Source: Phycisphaeraceae bacterium D3-23
GTDB taxonomy: Bacteria; Planctomycetota; Phycisphaerae; Phycisphaerales; Phycisphaeraceae
NCBI GenBank assembly: GCA_039555135.1
Contig: CP114179.1
Location: 372,001 to 436,000 of the forward strand
Length of the DNA: 64,000 nucleotides
Reading direction: 5' to 3'
In this document: positions 60,601 through 64,000 of the stretch, in pieces
Position numbering within the stretch: the stretch's first letter is position 1
Layout of the letters: each line of letters starts with the position of its first letter
Translations under genes and position numbers: made by a program
The notes under the pieces: generated by a model
Database searches by the model: none
What the model saw: the letters and a program-made list of their open reading frames with translations, nothing else
What the model was told of the DNA's origin: nothing

Positions 60601-63160
60601 GCCAGACCATCTCGCCATTAACTTCTTCAAGCAACACATCACGCACAACACGCGACAATACAAACACCGCGTCGCCCGGCTCGGCCAACGTATCCTCACC
60701 CGTCACGCACACCCACCTGTACGTCTGCGGCGTCAGGATCGCGGCGTATCCACCATCGACCTCAACGCCCGGACCACGCACACCGATATAACGCCCCGCG
60801 GTATCGACCATCGTCGAGACGCCTTGTGAAACCGAGCGCCCGCCGTCTTCAGTCACCGTGAGGTTGATGCGCGTCTCCCACAGCCCACGCCGATGCGGCC
60901 GCAGACGATCGCTGGGGACCACCAGGTTGGCCGCGCCTTCCGCATCTAACGCATCGGATACCACCTCCCCGGTGACCGTATCGCCGGCGTTCACATCATC
61001 GAATCGGTACGCCGGGTACGCCTGTGATTTGAACGATTGCCGTACGAACCGAGACGACGCGGCAACCACGAGCCCGACGGCGGGCTGGCCGAAGAGATAC
61101 CGCGCCGATACCTGCACGCCGACCGGCTCGTCGCGTCCGATGTACGGCGCATCGGCATGTGCCTGCATCGCGATGCGCACCGGCTCGAACGACTCGATGA
61201 GCGTACTCACACGCCCGATCGCCTTGCCGCCCGGTGTGCTCAGCCGGAAGCGGTACGCGCCGAGCTGCGCCTCGGCGTCGCTGGGCCAGTCGATGTGGAA
61301 CATGCCCTGATTTTCTTGCGACAGCGCGACGGGGAGCTCGGCGATGTCGCGGCCGTCGGGCCGGGTGACCGTGAGCGTCAGCGGCATATCGGGCGGGAGC
61401 TGGCCGTGCGTCGTGCGGACGATACCGGTGAGGTGCACGGTATCGCCCGGCCGATACGCGCCGCGCTCGGTGTAAAGTAGCGCTTCGTAGTGGTCGGCAT
61501 ATGCTCGGCCCGACTGGTCCACGGTGTCGATCATCACGGGCCGACGCTCGGGTAACAGGAAGCTGCGGTCGGGGCCGAGCTGCGCGGTGATGACCCATGC
61601 GTCGCCGTCGGGGTGGCTGGGCGGGACCGCAAGCCGGGCGAGGCCGTCGGCGTCCGTCGTCGCGGTGGCGAGGGTCTGGTTGTTGTACGACACCCCGGCA
61701 ACGGTGACGCCCACGACGGGCTTCGCCGAGTCGAGCGACGTGACCCACACGAGGTAGCCGTCGCGCTCGAGTTTCGCGGTCAACGCCAAGTCGGTGATCG
61801 CGATGACCGCCGAGTCGCGCACCCAGCGCGACTCGGCGTTGTGCGCCTGCACCCGGTAGATCCCTGGCGGGACTTCGCCGCCGTCCGCCAACACCGCGCG
61901 CAAGTCGAGCGCGAAGGATCCGACTGTGTTGTGCTCCAACTCGACGGGTACAAACCGGGCGCCGGTGGCTCGCGACGACGCATCGACCCGGTCGCCGCGC
62001 AGATGGCTGACGAGGTTGTTGTCGTGGACCCGCCAGGTCGAGACCTCGACGCCCGACACGTTCACCGCCTTGAGGTCCAGCAGCAGGTTCCCGCCCGGCA
62101 TCAGGTACCCACGCGACACGGGGAGCGACAGCGACGACCGGCGGTCGGGGATATCGGCGGTGAGCTTCAATGGCTCACCCAACGCGTCGCCGTTGGCGGC
62201 ACGCAGCCCCGCGCCGAGTTCGAGCGTGTACCGCCGGCCCGGCTCAAACGCGCCGGTGACATACAGGTCCTTCCCGCTGTAGCCCGTGCGAAGCTGCGCG
62301 ACCGGCGGCGATACCTTGACATCCGCGGGCCCCTGCGCGCGGTCGAGCGAGCGCGAAAACTGCACCCGCAAACTCGTCGTCGCCGCCAGCCCCGGCGTCG
62401 GTACACGCAGACGGGTGAACGCGAACACCGGGTCCAGCGCGACATGCTTCTCCCACGCGACCGCCAGCCCACGCTGTGCGCCGTCCCCCGCCAGCCCCGG
62501 CTTGATCACCAGGTGCAAGACCTCCTCGCGCTGAGTCGAACGACCGCGCAGCCGAGCCACGCGCAGCACCAACTCGGCGTCGGGCTCGACGATGAGCGAC
62601 TCGACATCCAGCGGCGTACCGCCGTCGCCCCCCAGCACCTGCAGGTGGCCAAGCAGCTCGCCGGGCGCGACGGGCTGATTGAACATCACCTTGAACGTCG
62701 CGTGTGTGTTGTCCTGCGATAAGAGTTCGCAGTCCTCGACCACCAGCCGTCGCGTCGCGAACGCAAACTCCGTCTCACCAACCAGGTTACGTCCCAGCGC
62801 CGACACATGGTTTGTCGCAGGGACAACGCGGTACTCCCGCCCGGGTGCGAGCGGCTCGTCGAGCAGGTACGAAAGCTCTTTGACGCTGGTCCATTCCCAG
62901 TGGCCCTGCGCGCTCGGCTCGATCTCGAACGGCTTGGTCGACGGGCGCGAGCCGATGTCTTCGGGGGTCACGACGGGCTCGTCAAACAACACGGTCAGCC
63001 GGTCGGCGTCGTCCGCCGCGCCGTCGGGGGCGAACGCGACGACGCGTAAGTTCGCAACAACATCGCGCCCCGCGATCGGGGCGCTTCGGTGGGCGATATA
63101 GAGGAGCCCGGCCGTGTTGAGGGCGACCAAGGCCAACGCGAGGAAAAGGAAACGCCGCAT
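57644..63160 (-). CDS. Bacterial alpha-2-macroglobulin with an intact thioester motif
   Basis: 1838 residues from the ATG at 63160, with GGAGG five bases upstream; longer frames to 63196 are possible. An N-terminal membrane anchor (FLFLALALVALNTAGLLYIA) without a lipobox Cys holds it in the inner membrane, facing the periplasm. MG domains with Y-R-P-G-D-T-V-H-L-T-G and L-Y-T-E-R-G-A-Y-R follow. The thioester is present as Y-G-C-A-E-Q-T, with Cys at about 1379. The protein should trap attacking proteases by covalent capture, protecting PBP1C, whose gene it overlaps by one base. Length fits YfhM-type rather than the shorter YfaS-type only approximately. Confidence 0.94.
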   Translation of the reverse strand: MRRFLFLALALVALNTAGLLYIAHRSAPIAGRDVVANLRVVAFAPDGAADDADRLTVLFDEPVVTPEDIGSRPSTKPFEIEPSAQGHWEWTSVKELSYLLDEPLAPGREYRVVPATNHVSALGRNLVGETEFAFATRRLVVEDCELLSQDNTHATFKVMFNQPVAPGELLGHLQVLGGDGGTPLDVESLIVEPDAELVLRVARLRGRSTQREEVLHLVIKPGLAGDGAQRGLAVAWEKHVALDPVFAFTRLRVPTPGLAATTSLRVQFSRSLDRAQGPADVKVSPPVAQLRTGYSGKDLYVTGAFEPGRRYTLELGAGLRAANGDALGEPLKLTADIPDRRSSLSLPVSRGYLMPGGNLLLDLKAVNVSGVEVSTWRVHDNNLVSHLRGDRVDASSRATGARFVPVELEHNTVGSFALDLRAVLADGGEVPPGIYRVQAHNAESRWVRDSAVIAITDLALTAKLERDGYLVWVTSLDSAKPVVGVTVAGVSYNNQTLATATTDADGLARLAVPPSHPDGDAWVITAQLGPDRSFLLPERRPVMIDTVDQSGRAYADHYEALLYTERGAYRPGDTVHLTGIVRTTHGQLPPDMPLTLTVTRPDGRDIAELPVALSQENQGMFHIDWPSDAEAQLGAYRFRLSTPGGKAIGRVSTLIESFEPVRIAMQAHADAPYIGRDEPVGVQVSARYLFGQPAVGLVVAASSRFVRQSFKSQAYPAYRFDDVNAGDTVTGEVVSDALDAEGAANLVVPSDRLRPHRRGLWETRINLTVTEDGGRSVSQGVSTMVDTAGRYIGVRGPGVEVDGGYAAILTPQTYRWVCVTGEDTLAEPGDAVFVLSRVVRDVLLEEVNGEMVWRTTQTLEEVERWSFEDQAEGAFALTCDRAGLYELRAVDARANSATQVRFYAADGTAQYEALAADRPERIELALDRETYEPGETVVMQVRSAFKSGGTALVTIETDRVIYQQVVEMAQGAASITLPVDASIRGGAFVSVSMVRAVDPADPDWLPHRALGLVRLRTTHEAQRIDATFDAVEHALPGEAVAVMLHTSAVREQATPAVPALLPGVPGVSPPDIDAATTGPRPAAVAHLWAVDEGILLTTAHQTPDAHGFFFALRRGAVRTTDLFADLLPDHERAAGIARIGGDGGGFEDMRRSPVSRPRHDPAVVWRASVPVGPDGTVRATMTMPELHGEMRLMAVVVDGDRYGCAERTLTLSSPVMVESSWPRFAAPGDRFEVPVKMFNNTDTPVAARLGVELDGPLAVDPQALAEPLQIAPNSSATRWLTVTAGGPGPVELRVVAEATGEADGATYRSHQRVSLAVRAAGALQTRSQVVRIDPGEALELDPLAGMVAGTAHLKLRLGGDPAVELMPAADQLTRYPYGCAEQTVGGLVALLHLPELIDAHASADGSFTPTGRAEHVRAMVEAGLHRLWGMQTRSGGIAYWPGHVEPSLWVSAYVGAFLLDADRAGYAVDERFSESLMAYLEAQLNRGGSTRELDDNTRSLICRVLTGFGRPQHGWAGALETGVERLDLAGRAHLAACLLELGRRDRAMALLDSGLLTQKINPTTTGRLTSQVRQEAVLLAVLLELDPDHDWVPLLAERLNTQRAQGHWGTTLNNAAALSALAQYQQQSGPPAPFTGTVQVGDAPPVSFDQTQPLEIDLHGAEGAVRIETAGPGNASVSVVAEGLVEPGDIVEADHNLVVRRRWLDREGDDIDPLALRVGDLVYVELTVRTAEGAPQRHIHNLAIIDALPGGMEVENPRLATSSQDQSYPEISRSYRRTQFLDDRVLLFVSAWPSEATYRYALRVVTPGSFALPPVQGSCMYDPTVSSVNGAGRVEVSR

Positions 63161-63449
63161 GCGCACCTCCATGTGCTGCTGGGCCGACCGCTGCACGCTC
63201 CGCGTGACTTTGCCTCCGGTCGGCGTGGGCTGATTTTACACGACAGGGCCCGGCCTTCCTGCGGCCGAATCCCGATCGATGAAGTGTTCTCCCCACCCTT
63301 CCTATATCCCACGCAACGCCCGCCCGGCATCGAAACTTCTGGGCCGTGGCCACGACACGTATAACTGACCCGCCGGATCGGTCCCGCCCATCGGTATCCG
63401 CCGCTAGACTGAGTGCCACCCATCGCCCGTTCCCTTCAGGAATCCCACC

Positions 63450-64000
63450 ATGCCTACCGCTCTGCCGCTCGCGGACCTCAACGGCGTCATCAATGCCGCC
63501 AACGACCTGATGTTCAGCAACGTCGTCATCTACATCCTCCTCGCGACGGGTGTGCTGTTCACGGTCTGGTCCGGCTTCGGGCAGTTCCGCGCACTGACGC
63601 ACGGCGTCGGCGTGATCCGCGGCAAGTACGACAAAAAGGGCGACCCCGGCGCGATCAACCACTTCCAGGCGCTCTCGGCCGCGCTGTCGGCGACGGTCGG
63701 GCTGGGCAACATCGCCGGCGTCGCCGTGGCCGTGGCGCTCGGCGGGCCCGGCGCGGTGTTCTGGATGTGGGTCATCGGCGTGCTGGGCATGTCGCTCAAG
63801 ATGGTCGAGGTCACGCAGACCATGCTCTACCGCAACACCGACGACCCCGACAACCCGCACGGCGGGCCGATGTTCGTGCTGCGCGACCGTCTGCGACGCT
63901 CCGGGCTCGGGCCGCTGGGCTGGGTGCTGGGCTCGGTCTTCTGCATCACGCTGCTGACCTCGGCGATCACGGGCGGCAACATGTTCCAGGCCTGGAACGT
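63450..64000 (+). CDS. Alanine/glycine:cation symporter (AGCS) family, 3' end cut by window
   Basis: The ATG at 63450, with AGGAA upstream, opens a frame that runs to the window edge (183 codons seen). AGCS marks are V-L-F-T-V-W-S-G-F-G-Q-F-R, ALSAALSATVGLGNIAGVAVAV, G-G-P-G-A-V-F-W-M-W and MVEVTQTMLYR. It imports small neutral amino acids with sodium. About 290 bases separate it from the divergent alpha-2-macroglobulin gene; I see no clear promoter there. Confidence 0.92.
   Translation, partial: MPTALPLADLNGVINAANDLMFSNVVIYILLATGVLFTVWSGFGQFRALTHGVGVIRGKYDKKGDPGAINHFQALSAALSATVGLGNIAGVAVAVALGGPGAVFWMWVIGVLGMSLKMVEVTQTMLYRNTDDPDNPHGGPMFVLRDRLRRSGLGPLGWVLGSVFCITLLTSAITGGNMFQAWN

Noticed and set aside
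1-64000. Prophage, transposase, integrase or CRISPR-Cas genes
   Set aside because: No such protein motif or repeat-spacer pattern was seen in any frame.

Overview
The window is high-GC, densely packed bacterial chromosome. The gene content points to a planctomycete, most likely of the class Phycisphaerae: secreted tricorn-type protease, FG-GAP and WG repeat proteins, a DUF1080 glycoside-type protein, a DUF1559-like prepilin protein, two-cysteine-pair zinc-ribbon membrane protein, and a sigma factor coupled to a LamG-bearing anti-sigma protein. This is inferred from protein families; there is no rRNA in the window. I see no phage, insertion sequence, integrase or CRISPR array.

Layout. 1-3936 (minus): lipid-modification operon (FAD oxidoreductase, DUF1365, CFA-like methyltransferase, DUF1295 membrane protein cut by the window edge). 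4509-9439 (plus): tricorn-like protease, then a TPR protein carrying two RNA polymerase alpha-CTD-like domains. 9550-18757: small membrane protein, PilZ protein, TIM-barrel protein, YbhN-type flippase-like protein, prenyltransferase-repeat protein, WG-repeat protein, coiled-coil protein, pdxA, Gfo/Idh oxidoreductase. 18773-21164: DUF21/CBS transporters, the first apparently split by a frameshift. 22050-28105 (minus): type IV pilus-type inner-membrane operon headed by a PilM-PilN fusion. 28460-30586: tRNA-Ala(CGC) with its promoter, then an ABC-F ATPase of the Uup type. 31807-32803 lacks a convincing gene but holds a structured, terminator-ended candidate RNA. 32804-39952: MshEN protein, FG-GAP protein, DUF1080 lipoprotein, prepilin-like protein, and a DUF4212/solute:sodium symporter pair. 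40665-46848: fatty-acid synthesis operon rpmF-plsX-fabH-fabD-fabG-acpP-fabF. 47256-50261: tatA, an unknown gene, and a sigma/anti-sigma pair. 50396-55415 (minus): a sugar ABC transporter whose binding protein has its two lobes in swapped order, preceded by an SDR. 55602-63160 (minus): alpha-2-macroglobulin and penicillin-binding protein 1C, translationally coupled. 63450-end: an AGCS amino-acid:sodium symporter cut by the window edge.

The strongest unusual signals are (1) the circularly permuted sugar-binding protein at 53491-54576, (2) the TPR plus double alpha-CTD protein at 8525-9439, (3) the candidate structured RNA at 32345-32519, (4) several families of compound palindromes that sit between genes throughout the window, and (5) the PilM-PilN fusion. 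Translational coupling by 1-8 base overlaps (mostly ATGA) is very common, so most of these gene groups are probably real operons. All family assignments are made by eye from motifs, and no database search was run.
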